NCBI GenBank assembly: GCA_965247245.1
Contig: CBDFGV010000001.1
Location: 248,001 to 312,000 of the forward strand
Origin: Tectiglobus sp965247245
GTDB taxonomy: Bacteria > Pseudomonadota > Alphaproteobacteria > Rhizobiales > Hyphomicrobiaceae
Direction of reading: 5' to 3'
Length of the DNA: 64,000 nt
Part shown: positions 9,511 through 19,293 of the stretch, one piece after another
Position numbering within the stretch: position 1 is the first letter of the stretch
How the letters are laid out: each line of letters begins with the position of its first letter
The notes under the pieces: generated by a model
What the model was told of the DNA's origin: nothing
The model's input: only the letters and a program-made list of their open reading frames with translations
Database searches by the model: none
Translations under genes and position numbers: made by a program

Positions 9511-9539
9511 ATCATGGGGCCGGTCGTCGGCCCCATGAT
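9511..9539 (+). terminator. Strong hairpin in the urtA-urtB gap
   Basis: A perfect 12-bp stem (ATCATGGGGCCG at 9511-9522, CGGCCCCATGAT at 9528-9539) with a 5-base loop sits in the 197-base gap after urtA. No long U-run follows. Such hairpins usually give partial termination or stabilise the binding-protein mRNA 3' end, so that urtA is made in excess over the permease genes. Confidence 0.7.
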
Positions 9540-9605
9540 TACTAAACATGGCTACTAACCTGACGACTGAATAAGACTGTCGAAATCGACACCATCGGGG
9601 GATGG

Positions 9606-11219
9606 ATGCGGACTGCATCAAAAATCTTGTTTCTGCTTATCCTGGCAGCAGGGGGGCTGCTCGGAACACCTCAACAGTCACACGCAGACGAAGCTAAACT
9701 TGATGCAGCAATCACATTGTTTGCAGCAGGCTCATTCAGCAATACGATCAAGGCCGTCGATGAAATCGCGGCATCGGGCGCCGATCACGCGCCAGCAATT
9801 CTGACGGCATTGTCGAAGCGCCGGGTTTACCTCTCCCAGGACAAAAGCACGGCGGCTTACCGCAGCGGCAAGACCTATTTCGATTTTAAGACCGCGGCGC
9901 CGCTTGAAGGTCGCCCCAGCGGCTTTAAGAGCGTCCGAGTGAACAATCGTGTCCGCGGTGCGATCAAGGCGGCACTTGGGACGTTGCAGCTGCGCTCCAA
10001 GGATCCAGCCAAACGCCTGGCCGCGGCAGCGGAAGTGTTCCGCAACAAGGATCTCACCGTACTGCCAGCGATCGCTAGTCTGATAGAGAAGGAGCAAGAC
10101 GGAACCGTTCGTCAGGCCCTGATCGACACACGGGCGGCACTGATTGTTGCGAGCGCCAAAGCCAGCAAGCCAGACAAGCTATCTGCAATTGAGGTGCTTA
10201 AGGCGCGCAGCAAGCAGGACGCCATAGTCGCGCTCAGACCGGCAATCAACTCCGACGATGCCGATGTGAGCAAGGCAGCCCGTGGCGCAATTGCGGAGAT
10301 CGAACGATGGTTGGCGGTGACGGCCAATGTACAAAACGTCTGGTATGGCCTCTCACTCGGCTCTGTCCTATTGCTGGCAGCCATCGGTCTGGCAATCACC
10401 TTTGGCGTCATGGGTGTCATTAACATGGCCCATGGCGAGATGGTCATGCTGGGCGCCTACACGACGTTCGTCGTGCAGGAGGCATTCCGGGCCTATGCGC
10501 CGGAAGCGTTTGATCTCTCATTGCCCTTGGCGATCCCGTTGGCATTCGCCGTAGCCGGCCTCGTCGGCATCGCCATTGAGCGTGGCATCATTCAGTTCCT
10601 CTATGGCCGGCCATTGGAAACACTGCTGGCAACCTGGGGCGTCAGCCTCATTCTGCAGCAAGCCGTGCGAACAATCTTTGGGCCGACAAATCGCGAAGTT
10701 GGTGCACCGTCCTACATGACTGGCGGTTTCGATTTCTTTGGTCTTGCTATCACGTACAATCGTCTCTGGATCATCGTCTTTGCCCTTGTCGTTTTTGCCT
10801 TGCTGCTGATCGTTTTGCGGGCAACGACGCTTGGACTGCAGATGCGTGCGGTGACGCAAAACCGGAGGATGGCAGCGTCCATGGGCATTCGCACCGGCTA
10901 TGTCGATGCGATGACCTTCGGACTAGGTTCCGGCATTGCAGGTATCGCAGGCGTTGCGCTCAGCCAGATTGATAACGTGTCGCCGAACCTCGGACAGAGC
11001 TACATCGTCGATAGCTTCATGGTTGTTGTTTTTGGCGGGGTTGGAAACCTCTGGGGAACGTTGGTGTCAGCCATGGCGCTCGGCGTGACGAATAAGTTTC
11101 TTGAGCCGTGGGCCGGTGCAGTTCTGGCCAAGATTGTGATCCTGGTGTTGCTGATCTTATTCATTCAGAAACGACCGCGCGGTCTCTTCGCGCTCAAGGG
11201 GCGGGCCGTCGAAGCATGA
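9606..11219 (+). CDS. urtB: Urea ABC transporter permease UrtB
   Basis: This is a 537-residue inner-membrane permease subunit. ATG 9606 follows a ggggg-rich site. A signal-like segment at residues 7-20 leads to a periplasmic helical region (to about residue 235) with HEAT-like character, for example RLAAAAEVFRNKDLTVLPAI. The LivH-type membrane domain comes next (GLSLGSVLLLAAIGLAITFG, MGVINMAHGEMVMLGAY). This long two-part architecture is usual for UrtB and longer than LivH. The C-terminal loop GIAGIAGVALSQIDNVSPNLG is the family coupling region. The gene overlaps urtC by an ATGA. Confidence 0.95.
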   Translation: MRTASKILFLLILAAGGLLGTPQQSHADEAKLDAAITLFAAGSFSNTIKAVDEIAASGADHAPAILTALSKRRVYLSQDKSTAAYRSGKTYFDFKTAAPLEGRPSGFKSVRVNNRVRGAIKAALGTLQLRSKDPAKRLAAAAEVFRNKDLTVLPAIASLIEKEQDGTVRQALIDTRAALIVASAKASKPDKLSAIEVLKARSKQDAIVALRPAINSDDADVSKAARGAIAEIERWLAVTANVQNVWYGLSLGSVLLLAAIGLAITFGVMGVINMAHGEMVMLGAYTTFVVQEAFRAYAPEAFDLSLPLAIPLAFAVAGLVGIAIERGIIQFLYGRPLETLLATWGVSLILQQAVRTIFGPTNREVGAPSYMTGGFDFFGLAITYNRLWIIVFALVVFALLLIVLRATTLGLQMRAVTQNRRMAASMGIRTGYVDAMTFGLGSGIAGIAGVALSQIDNVSPNLGQSYIVDSFMVVVFGGVGNLWGTLVSAMALGVTNKFLEPWAGAVLAKIVILVLLILFIQKRPRGLFALKGRAVEA

Positions 11220-12364
11220 TCACACGCGCACTGTTCAGTATCAACGATACGGCCAGCCGGATTTTCCTTGGCATACTCCTCGCGGCAGCAGTCCTTGTGC
11301 CGGCCAGCAACTTATTGCTGCCCGAGAGCTCGGCCTTTCATGTCCCGACCCACATCGTGGCATTGCTCGGCAAGTACTTGTGCTACGCGATCCTCGCCGT
11401 TGCGCTTGATCTGGTTTGGGGATATTGCGGAATTCTGTCACTTGGGCATGCCGCATTCTTTGCTCTCGGCGGTTATGCCATGGGCATGTATCTGATGCGC
11501 CAGATCGGCACGCGCGGTGTCTACGCTGATCCGATACTGCCGGACTTCATGGTGTTCCTGAATTGGAAGGAATTGCCGTGGTTCTGGTACGGCTTTGACA
11601 TGTTCCCGTTCGCACTCTTGATGGTGTTCCTAGTGCCGGGCGTTCTAGCGTTTTGCTTTGGCTGGCTCGCCTTCCGCTCGCGGGTTACGGGTGTCTATCT
11701 GTCGATAATTACGCAAGCCATGACGTACGCGTTGCTGCTGGCCTTCTTCCGCAACGAGATGGGTTTCGGCGGAAACAACGGCCTAACGGATTTCAAAGAT
11801 ATCCTTGGGTTCGATATTCAAGCGCAAACCACGCGGAATGCACTCTATGTGACAACCGTAATCGCGCTTGCACTGACCTATGTTGTGTCCCGTTACATGG
11901 TGACATCGACTTACGGGAAGGTGCTGGTCGCCATTCGGGACGCCGAGAGCCGGACCCGGTTCCTTGGCTATCGGGTCGAGAATTACAAGCTCCTGGTGTT
12001 TGTTGTGTCAGCCTGCATGGCGGGTCTCGCCGGTGCGCTTTACGTACCGCAGGTCGGCATCATCAACCCGTCGGAGTTTCAACCGGCGAATTCGATTGAG
12101 GCGGTGATCTGGGTTGCGGTCGGCGGCCGCGGGACCCTGACCGGCGCTGCTCTCGGTGCTGTCGTCGTGAACTTCCTGAAGACCACGTTCACCACAGGCG
12201 CGTTGGCGCCGTACTGGTTGTTTGCGCTCGGCGGCATCTTCATTCTTTCGACGCTGTTTCTGCCCAAGGGCCTTGTCGGCACGGCCAGTGACGCGATCCG
12301 ACGCCTGCGACGGCGCAAGCAAGAGCAATCTGCCAATGACGGCGTTGCCCAGCCGGCGGAGTAG
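11216..12364 (+). CDS. urtC: Urea ABC transporter permease UrtC
   Basis: This 382-residue LivM-type permease pairs with UrtB. The start at ATG 11216 overlaps the urtB stop (ATGA), indicating translational coupling. There are about eight to ten hydrophobic segments. Family motifs include LVWGYCGILSLGHAAFFALG and the insertion with DFMVFLNWKELPWFW that marks UrtC. A coupling loop near GRGTLTGAALG follows. The C-terminus is basic (RRLRRRKQEQ). It is followed three bases later by urtD. Confidence 0.95.
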   Translation: MITRALFSINDTASRIFLGILLAAAVLVPASNLLLPESSAFHVPTHIVALLGKYLCYAILAVALDLVWGYCGILSLGHAAFFALGGYAMGMYLMRQIGTRGVYADPILPDFMVFLNWKELPWFWYGFDMFPFALLMVFLVPGVLAFCFGWLAFRSRVTGVYLSIITQAMTYALLLAFFRNEMGFGGNNGLTDFKDILGFDIQAQTTRNALYVTTVIALALTYVVSRYMVTSTYGKVLVAIRDAESRTRFLGYRVENYKLLVFVVSACMAGLAGALYVPQVGIINPSEFQPANSIEAVIWVAVGGRGTLTGAALGAVVVNFLKTTFTTGALAPYWLFALGGIFILSTLFLPKGLVGTASDAIRRLRRRKQEQSANDGVAQPAE

Positions 12365-12367
12365 ATC

Positions 12368-13114
12368 ATGAGTGAGCCAAACAGCGTCCTGTATCTCGAC
12401 GGTGTCACCGTATCCTTCGACGGCTTTCGCGCCCTGAATGCCCTGTCTCTCTATCTTGAGCCAGGAGAGATGCGGGCCATCATTGGTCCCAACGGCGCCG
12501 GCAAGACGACCATGATGGATGTCATCACCGGCAAGACCAAACCCGACATGGGCGAGGTGATGTTCGCTGATACACACGATCTCACGGAATTGGATGAAAC
12601 CCAGATCGCCGAGCTCGGCATCGGGCGCAAGTTCCAAAAACCAACTGTATTCGAGAGCCACACGGTTGCGGACAATATTCGCCTCGCTCTGGCCGGTGAA
12701 CGCACCGCCTGGTCGGCGCTGTTCGGTGCGCGTGATCAGATCGGCGATGCAGATATCGACATCATCTTGGATCGGGTCCGTCTGCTGCGGTTGCGTGAGA
12801 GCATCGCCGGAGACCTCAGTCACGGACAAAAGCAATGGCTCGAAATCGCGATGCTGTTGGCGCAGGACCCGAAGCTTCTATTGGTCGATGAGCCCGTCGC
12901 CGGAATGACCGACTCTGAGACTGAAGACACTGCAAGCCTGCTCCGCGATATCGCACAAACCCACTCCGTGGTGGTCGTGGAGCATGACATGGCGTTCGTG
13001 CGCGCACTCGATGTCAAGGTCACCTGCCTGCACGAAGGCGCAGTGTTGGCGGAAGGCTCAATTGATGCCGTCTCAAGCGATGAACGCGTGATTGAAGTGT
13101 ATCTGGGGCGATGA
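12368..13114 (+). CDS. urtD: Urea ABC transporter ATPase UrtD
   Basis: This 248-residue cytoplasmic ATPase is of the LivG type. Walker A is GPNGAGKTT (about residues 39-47), the signature is LSHGQKQWLEIAM, Walker B is LLLVDEPVAGM and the switch histidine is in VVVEHDM. The sequence GIGRKFQKPTVFESHTV is typical of UrtD. The first codon follows urtC by three bases. It acts with UrtE as the heterodimeric motor of the urea importer. Confidence 0.95.
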   Translation: MSEPNSVLYLDGVTVSFDGFRALNALSLYLEPGEMRAIIGPNGAGKTTMMDVITGKTKPDMGEVMFADTHDLTELDETQIAELGIGRKFQKPTVFESHTVADNIRLALAGERTAWSALFGARDQIGDADIDIILDRVRLLRLRESIAGDLSHGQKQWLEIAMLLAQDPKLLLVDEPVAGMTDSETEDTASLLRDIAQTHSVVVVEHDMAFVRALDVKVTCLHEGAVLAEGSIDAVSSDERVIEVYLGR

Positions 13115-13136
13115 GGAAGATCGGGCAATACAAGAC

Positions 13137-13832
13137 ATGCTGAAAGTCGACAACATCGATCTTCACTACGGCGCAGCCCAGGCGCTACGCGGTGTGTCGC
13201 TGGAAGCAGCGGTCGGTCAGGTCACCTGTGTGTTGGGCCGCAATGGTGTTGGTAAGACCAGCCTATTGCGCGCCATCGTTGGTCAGCAACCGGTGAGCGC
13301 AGGGAGAATCAACTGGCAGGGCCTCAATATCACGACCCAGCCGCAGCATGCGCGAGCCCGCAGTGGCATTGCCATAGTTCCGCAGGGACGTGAGGTCTTT
13401 CCATTGCTCACCGTGCGTGAAAACCTGGAAACGGGTTATGCCGCTGCTGGCAGAGGCAATCGGTTGGTACCGGATGAAATCTTCGAGCTATTCCCGGTCC
13501 TGAAAGATATGCTGGGGCGCCGTGGCGGTGACCTCTCGGGCGGCCAGCAGCAGCAGCTGGCCATTGGACGGGCCATGGTCGCACGGCCCAAGCTCCTGGT
13601 TCTTGATGAACCGACGGAAGGTATCCAGCCGTCGATTATTAAGGACATCGGGCGTGCCATTTCCTACCTGCGCGACACTGGTGAAATGGCGATCGTGCTT
13701 GTTGAACAATACTTCGAGTTTGCGCGCGACTTGGCTGACACCTACGCTGTGATGGATCGTGGTCAGGTCGTGCTATCGGGAACACGAGCAGAGATGAGAG
13801 AGGATCATGTCCGCAGCCACCTTTCTGTCTGA
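13137..13832 (+). CDS. urtE: Urea ABC transporter ATPase UrtE
   Basis: This 231-residue LivF-type ATPase has Walker A GRNGVGKTS, signature LSGGQQQQLAIGRAM and Walker B LLVLDEPTEGIQPS. The start at ATG 13137 gives the usual N-terminus MLKVDNIDLHYG. The nearest ribosome-site-like sequence (gaggaag) is rather far upstream, about 18 bases. Its last 26 bases overlap the start of ureD, which ties transporter and urease expression together. Confidence 0.93.
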   Translation: MLKVDNIDLHYGAAQALRGVSLEAAVGQVTCVLGRNGVGKTSLLRAIVGQQPVSAGRINWQGLNITTQPQHARARSGIAIVPQGREVFPLLTVRENLETGYAAAGRGNRLVPDEIFELFPVLKDMLGRRGGDLSGGQQQQLAIGRAMVARPKLLVLDEPTEGIQPSIIKDIGRAISYLRDTGEMAIVLVEQYFEFARDLADTYAVMDRGQVVLSGTRAEMREDHVRSHLSV

Positions 13833-14661
13833 CCGAGTGCCTGAGGTGCCATTCGCACTTGGCAGTGTCCGGGTCTCCGGCGGTGTCTCAATCCACTGCC
13901 AGCAGCGTTTAGGGCAGAGCCGGATCGTCAATACGCGCGAGCGTGATGGTTACAAGGTGCGCTCACCACGGCGCTCTGAGCCACCGGAGGCCGTGCTCAT
14001 CAACACCGGAGGCGGCATCGCGGCCGGTGACGATATCCTCCATGACATCTGCGTCGATGATGGTGCGGATCTCACAGTAACAACCCAGGCATCGGAGCGC
14101 ATTTATCGATCAATCGATGGCGCGATGTCCAAGATCGATGCGCGTATTGAGTTGGGCGCCGGCGCCGGTCTCAATTGGCTGCCGCAGGATACAATCATCT
14201 TCGACCGATCCCGTCTGGAACGCAACATTACAGCAGAGATCACCGACACCTCGCGCCTGCTCGTTGCTGAGACTTTGGTTCTGGGACGGGTCGCCATGGG
14301 AGAAACGCTCACAGAGGGGCTTTTCCGGGACAAGTGGCGCATTCACCGCGGCGGCAAGTTGGTGTTTGCAGAGAACGTTTTGCTGCGCGATGAGACGTTC
14401 CATCTCCTCAACGCTGCCGCCATTGCAGGAGGCGCGCAAGCTATTCTGACGCTCGTCTTCCTGGCGCCTGATGCCGAAGACAGGCTATCGGCTGTGCGCG
14501 AGGTGTTGGCTTCAGCCAAGTTCGATTGCGCAGCTAGCGCGTGGAATAGAATGCTTGTCGTCCGCGGACTGGCGTTGAAAACCGAGCAGGTGCGCAGTCT
14601 GATGTCGGAGCTTGTTCCAGCATTGCACCGTGGTACGCTGCCGCGCGTCTGGTGGACGTGA
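13807..14661 (+). CDS. ureD: Urease accessory protein UreD
   Basis: This 284-residue accessory protein binds apo-urease and forms the UreD-F-G nickel-insertion complex. Hallmarks are the early LINTGGGIAAGDDI segment, TTQASERIYRS and WLPQDTIIFDRSRLER. ATG 13807 lies inside the urtE coding end, so the two are translationally linked. The length is normal for UreD/UreH. Confidence 0.95.
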   Translation: MSAATFLSDRVPEVPFALGSVRVSGGVSIHCQQRLGQSRIVNTRERDGYKVRSPRRSEPPEAVLINTGGGIAAGDDILHDICVDDGADLTVTTQASERIYRSIDGAMSKIDARIELGAGAGLNWLPQDTIIFDRSRLERNITAEITDTSRLLVAETLVLGRVAMGETLTEGLFRDKWRIHRGGKLVFAENVLLRDETFHLLNAAAIAGGAQAILTLVFLAPDAEDRLSAVREVLASAKFDCAASAWNRMLVVRGLALKTEQVRSLMSELVPALHRGTLPRVWWT

Positions 14662-14710
14662 GGCTACCTGATGCGCCGGCAGAACATTCTACAAGAGGGC
14701 TAATGATACC

Positions 14711-15013
14711 GTGAACCTGACCCCGAGAGAAAAAGACAAGCTGCTTGTGGCAATGGCCGCGATGGTCGCGCGACGCCGGCTGGAGCGCGGTGTGAAGCTC
14801 AATCATCCCGAGGCCATAGCGCTGATTACCGATTTCGTCGTCGAAGGTGCCCGCGATGGCCGGAGCGTCTCTGACCTGATGCAGGCCGGTGCAGGCGTGA
14901 TCACCCGCGAGCAGGTCATGGAGGGCGTCGCGGAGATGATCCATGATGTCCAGGTTGAAGCAACGTTTCCGGATGGCACCAAGCTGGTGACGGTCCATGA
15001 TCCAATCCGATAA
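14711..15013 (+). CDS. ureA: Urease gamma subunit
   Basis: This 100-residue small structural subunit of urease starts with GTG at 14711 (MNLTPREKDKLLVAMA). It carries the conserved block RGVKLNHPEAIALI and the C-terminal TFPDGTKLVTVHDPI. It assembles with UreB and UreC into the (alpha-beta-gamma)3 enzyme. The gene sits 49 bases after ureD and is followed by a small His-containing membrane protein gene before ureB. Confidence 0.96.
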   Translation: MNLTPREKDKLLVAMAAMVARRRLERGVKLNHPEAIALITDFVVEGARDGRSVSDLMQAGAGVITREQVMEGVAEMIHDVQVEATFPDGTKLVTVHDPIR

Positions 15014-15029
15014 GCAGAGGAGAACGAAG

Positions 15030-15233
15030 ATGCGCGCAACGATGGCAGGTTTGACAGGGGCTATGCTGCTGGTATCTGGCGTGGCCATGGCCCATACGAC
15101 GGACGTCCCTCATTCCCATCCTCATATCATGGATATCAGCGTAGGCTCATCATTGCTTGCGGTGGCACTGTTTTCCGTCTCTGTAGCGCTTGTACTTGCG
15201 GCGCGTCGCGCAGCGATCCGGAGGCGCCAATGA
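15030..15233 (+). CDS. Small exported His-rich single-pass membrane protein inside the urease operon
   Basis: This 67-residue product has ATG 15030 preceded by a strong gcagaggag ribosome site. Residues 1-21 look like a signal peptide ending AMA. A short periplasmic segment contains His22, His28, His30 and His32 (HTTDVPHSHPH). A membrane helix spans about residues 39-58, and the tail is arginine-rich and cytoplasmic (RRAAIRRRQ). It overlaps ureB by ATGA, so it is a genuine operon member. No established family name is recognised. The His cluster beside a nickel enzyme suggests, but does not prove, a role in metal handling. Confidence 0.8.
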   Translation: MRATMAGLTGAMLLVSGVAMAHTTDVPHSHPHIMDISVGSSLLAVALFSVSVALVLAARRAAIRRRQ

Positions 15234-15535
15234 TCCCTGGCGAAGTGATAACGCAGGCTGGTGAGATCGAACTCAATGCCGGGCGCGAAACAATCGAGAT
15301 TGAGGTGGCCAATACTGGTGACCGCCCAATCCAGGTCGGCAGCCACTACCACTTCTTTGAAACCAATCCGGCGCTCAGTTTTGAACGTGAAAAGGCGCGT
15401 GGCTTCCGTCTCGATATCCCAGCCGGCACGGCTGTGCGCTTCGAACCGGGTCAGTCACGCACGGTCTCACTTGTTGCTCTCAGTGGTGGCAAGACCGTTT
15501 ACGGTTTCCGCCAGCAGGTTATGGGCAAGCTTTAA
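15230..15535 (+). CDS. ureB: Urease beta subunit
   Basis: This 101-residue structural subunit begins MIPGEVITQAGEIELNAGR, the standard UreB N-terminus. It carries VGSHYHFFETNPAL and RLDIPAGTAVRFEPGQ. The start codon overlaps the stop of the upstream small membrane protein. It packs against UreC in the mature enzyme. Confidence 0.96.
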   Translation: MIPGEVITQAGEIELNAGRETIEIEVANTGDRPIQVGSHYHFFETNPALSFEREKARGFRLDIPAGTAVRFEPGQSRTVSLVALSGGKTVYGFRQQVMGKL

Positions 15536-15546
15536 GGGAATTATTG

Positions 15547-17292
15547 ATGTCGTTCAGGATTGCTCGCGAGACCTACGCCGACATGTTCGGCCCGACGGTT
15601 GGCGACAAGGTGCGGCTCGCTGACACCGAGCTGTTTATCGAGGTCGAGAAAGACCTCACGACCTACGGCGAAGAGGTCAAGTTTGGTGGTGGCAAAGTCA
15701 TCCGTGATGGTATGGGGCAAAGCCAGGTGCGGCGGGCCGACGGTGCCGTCGATACCGTCATCACAAACGCGTTGATCGTCGATCACACCGGCATCTTCAG
15801 GGCCGACGTCGGCATCAAAGGTGGACGCATCGAGTCGATCGGCAAAGCAGGCAATCCGGACATACAACCCGATGTGACGATCACGATTGGGCCTGGCACC
15901 GAAGTGATCGCGGGCGAAGGCAAGATCCTGACCGCCGGCGGTTTCGATGCCCACATCCACTTCATCTGCCCGCAACAGATCGAAGAGGCTCTGATGTCGG
16001 GCGTCACCACGATGCTGGGCGGCGGCACCGGACCGGCTACCGGCACAAACGCCACGACCTGCACCCCGGGACCGTGGCACATTGAAATGATGCTGCGGGC
16101 TGCTGACGCGTTCCCTATGAACCTCGCTTTTGCCGGCAAGGGCAATGCCTCAAACAGATCGGGCCTGGTCGAACAGGTCAAGGCTGGCGCCTGCGCGCTC
16201 AAGCTGCATGAAGACTGGGGTACGACCCCATCAGCAATCGATACCTGCCTCAGCGTCGCCGATGATTACGACGTTCAGGTGATGATCCACACAGACACAT
16301 TGAACGAAAGTGGTTTTGTCGAAGACACGATCGCAGCGTTCAAAGGCCGAACCATTCACGCCTTCCACACAGAAGGAGCCGGCGGTGGTCATGCGCCGGA
16401 CATTGTACGCGTTGCCGGATTGCCTAACGTCTTGCCGTCATCGACCAACCCGACGCGGCCATTCACCGTCAACACGATCGACGAACACCTCGACATGTTG
16501 ATGGTGTGTCACCACCTCGATCAGTCCATTCCCGAGGACCTGGCTTTTGCTGAGAGCCGCATCCGCAAGGAAACCATCGCCGCAGAAGACATCCTGCATG
16601 ACATTGGCGCGCTGTCGATGATGGCATCCGATAGTCAAGCCATGGGTCGGGTCGGCGAAGTGATCATCCGGACCTGGCAGACGGCGCACAAGATGAAAGT
16701 CCAGCGCGGCGCCCTGCCGGAAGATGGTGCAAGCGGCAACGACAATGCTCGGGTAAAACGCTATATTGCGAAGTACACGATCAACCCGGCGATTGCGCAC
16801 GGCATGTCGAAGCACATCGGCTCAGTGGAATCCGGCAAGCTGGCAGATCTTGTTTTGTGGTCACCAGCATTCTTCGGCGTTAAGCCCGACATGATCATCA
16901 AGGGCGGAGCCATCGCGGCAGCCCAGATGGGTGATCCAAACGCTTCGATCCCGACACCACAGCCAGTGCACTATCGTCCCATGTTTGGAGCCTATGGCTC
17001 GGCGCTGACGGCAACGTCAGTGACGTTTGTTTCCCAGGCCGCCCTTAAGGATGGTGGCATTGCGACAAGGCTTGGTGCCGGAGAGGACGCGGAAGGCGGC
17101 ATCTTCAAGAAAGAGTTTGTTGCAATCGAGAATGTGCGTGACGGGATCTCGAAGACGGATATGGTGATGAACGGCGCGACGCCGGACATTACCGTTGATC
17201 CAGAAACCTACGAGGTTCGCGCTGACGGTGAGTTGCTGGTATGTGAGCCGGCAGCTGAATTGCCAATGGCTCAACGATACTTCCTGTTCTGA
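15547..17292 (+). CDS. ureC: Urease alpha (catalytic) subunit
   Basis: This 581-residue subunit hydrolyses urea to ammonia and carbamate. ATG 15547 gives the expected MSFRIARETYADMFGPTVGD; a TTG one codon earlier is not needed. Active-site parts are all present: nickel ligands His136 and His138 (FDAHIHF), the carbamylated bridging Lys219 (ALKLHEDWG), and the mobile-flap Cys321-His322 (MVCHHL). The length and N-terminal barrel match other bacterial UreC. No degradation is visible, so an active enzyme is expected if UreDEFG load nickel. Confidence 0.97.
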   Translation: MSFRIARETYADMFGPTVGDKVRLADTELFIEVEKDLTTYGEEVKFGGGKVIRDGMGQSQVRRADGAVDTVITNALIVDHTGIFRADVGIKGGRIESIGKAGNPDIQPDVTITIGPGTEVIAGEGKILTAGGFDAHIHFICPQQIEEALMSGVTTMLGGGTGPATGTNATTCTPGPWHIEMMLRAADAFPMNLAFAGKGNASNRSGLVEQVKAGACALKLHEDWGTTPSAIDTCLSVADDYDVQVMIHTDTLNESGFVEDTIAAFKGRTIHAFHTEGAGGGHAPDIVRVAGLPNVLPSSTNPTRPFTVNTIDEHLDMLMVCHHLDQSIPEDLAFAESRIRKETIAAEDILHDIGALSMMASDSQAMGRVGEVIIRTWQTAHKMKVQRGALPEDGASGNDNARVKRYIAKYTINPAIAHGMSKHIGSVESGKLADLVLWSPAFFGVKPDMIIKGGAIAAAQMGDPNASIPTPQPVHYRPMFGAYGSALTATSVTFVSQAALKDGGIATRLGAGEDAEGGIFKKEFVAIENVRDGISKTDMVMNGATPDITVDPETYEVRADGELLVCEPAAELPMAQRYFLF

Positions 17293-17301
17293 GGTCTCAC
17301 T

Positions 17302-17793
17302 ATGCTGCGTGCAACCACTGTTGTTCTTGCGCCGGATTCTCGGTTGGACCAAGCTGCGTTTGCGATAACGCTGCCGCGTGAGGAGCGCTACCGGCGACGC
17401 GTGCGCTGGCTCACAGATTGTGGCCGCGCGTTCCTTCTTGATCTCGCTGAGACCACATACCTGCCGAACGGGGCCGGGCTTCTGAGTGAGGATGGCGATT
17501 TGATTGTCGTGCGCGCAGCTGCGGAAGACCTCCTCAAAATCTCCGCGCCAAGCTCGATCGAGCTGATGCGGATCGCATGGCACATCGGCAACCGTCATAC
17601 GCCGGCTGAGATCACCGAAGATGCGATCTACATTCTGCCCGACCACGTGCTTGCCGCCATGGTCGAGGGCCTGGGTGGTTCCGTGGAGAACGTTTCGCGG
17701 CCGTTCGAACCGGAAGGTGGTGCTTACGGAGGGCACGGTTCATTGGAACGCGGTCATCACCATCATGGCACCCATGAGCATGGCCACCATTAA
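17302..17793 (+). CDS. ureE: Urease accessory nickel metallochaperone UreE
   Basis: This 163-residue UreE delivers nickel to UreG. The peptide-binding N-terminal domain includes RRVRWLTDCGRAFLLDLAET, and the metal-binding domain includes RIAWHIGNRHTPAEI with its conserved His. The extreme C-terminus is a His-rich tail (RGHHHHGTHEHGHH) that would bind several nickel ions. It ends in TAATG, so ureF starts on its stop codon. Confidence 0.95.
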   Translation: MLRATTVVLAPDSRLDQAAFAITLPREERYRRRVRWLTDCGRAFLLDLAETTYLPNGAGLLSEDGDLIVVRAAAEDLLKISAPSSIELMRIAWHIGNRHTPAEITEDAIYILPDHVLAAMVEGLGGSVENVSRPFEPEGGAYGGHGSLERGHHHHGTHEHGHH

Positions 17794-18484
17794 TGGACGA
17801 TCTTTCAACGAATACAGGCGCACCGCTAGCGGGCATGCCAGGAGAACTGTTGATCTGGTTGTCGCCAGCTTTTCCCGTCGGCGGCTTTGCCTATAGCCAG
17901 GGTCTTGAAACGGCGATCGCGAAAGACTGGGTGTCCGATAAGGACACACTGACAAGCTGGCTGCGGTGTGTGATGGTGCATGGCGCGCTTCGCAACGACC
18001 TCATTCTTCTGGCATTGATTACGCGCGCGCGCACCGAAGTCGAACTTGCTGAGTTGAAGGAACTCTCCGCAGCTCTGCAGCCATCGGCGGAACGCGCCAA
18101 GGAGGCCTGTGATCAAGGGCAGAGCTTTTGGGCGGCTTACCAGGCGGCATGGTCACCTCAAAGAGGTCCAGAGGCGGTTGATCCCGGTAGCATCACATTG
18201 ACCGCAGCTGTTGGCCTGGCCGCCCGCGATTACGACATGGAGACGATGGCCGTGCTTGAGGCCTTCGCATTGGCTTTTGTCGGCAACCAGATTTCCGCCG
18301 CCATCAGGCTGGGCGCCGTCGGGCAATTCGATGGACAGCGGATCACGGCAGATCTGCTGCCCGATATTCGGGCGCTATGCAGCGGCTGTGCATCTGCTAC
18401 GCTTGATGATCTCGGTACGGCAACGTTCGGAGCTGATCTCGCGTCGCTTTTTCATGAAACTCAAACCACGAGGTTGTTTCGCTC

Positions 18485-18488
<4 letters not shown>
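17793..18488 (+). CDS. ureF: Urease accessory protein UreF
   Basis: This 231-residue UreF is part of the UreD-F-G activation complex. Characteristic parts are LLIWLSPAFPVGGFAYSQGL near the N-terminus, VHGALRNDLILL, and the C-terminal conserved ISAAIRLGAVGQFDGQ. It starts on the overlapping TAATG of ureE and overlaps ureG by ATGA, consistent with stoichiometric coupled synthesis. Confidence 0.95.
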
Positions 18489-19117
<629 letters not shown>

Positions 19118-19231
19118 GCCGCCCGAAACGACTTGTGTTCGATGATTTCGGCACGTCTTGTAGGACCGAGTAATCCCCGTTGCGTCGGCACAGCTTAGAA
19201 TGCCATGCATCTGTCTCACTCAGGATCGTGA

Positions 19232-19293
19232 GCGAATTCCGATGTTTCGGACTTCGCCAAACAACATAACGAACTCGGAAATATCCGAGTTCG
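19232..19293. repeat. Double-hairpin element, copy 1 (may also terminate the ure operon)
   Basis: Hairpin A pairs GCGAA-tt-CCGA (19232-19242) with TCGG-ac-TTCGC (19247-19257). Twelve bases later hairpin B pairs CGAACTCGG (19270-19278) with CCGAGTTCG (19285-19293). The order, spacing and core sequence recur at 19517-19580. Hairpin B, 150 bases past ureG, could act as its terminator although no U-run follows. Confidence 0.65.

Noticed and set aside
8416..9621. Long leftward frame (401 codons) antisense to urtA
   Set aside because: It mirrors the highly conserved urtA reading frame and has no recognisable domain. Long antisense frames are common opposite GC-rich genes.
15030..15233. UreJ/HupE nickel permease identity for the small protein in the urease operon
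   Set aside because: UreJ/HupE proteins are about 190 residues with several membrane helices. This product has one helix and 67 residues.
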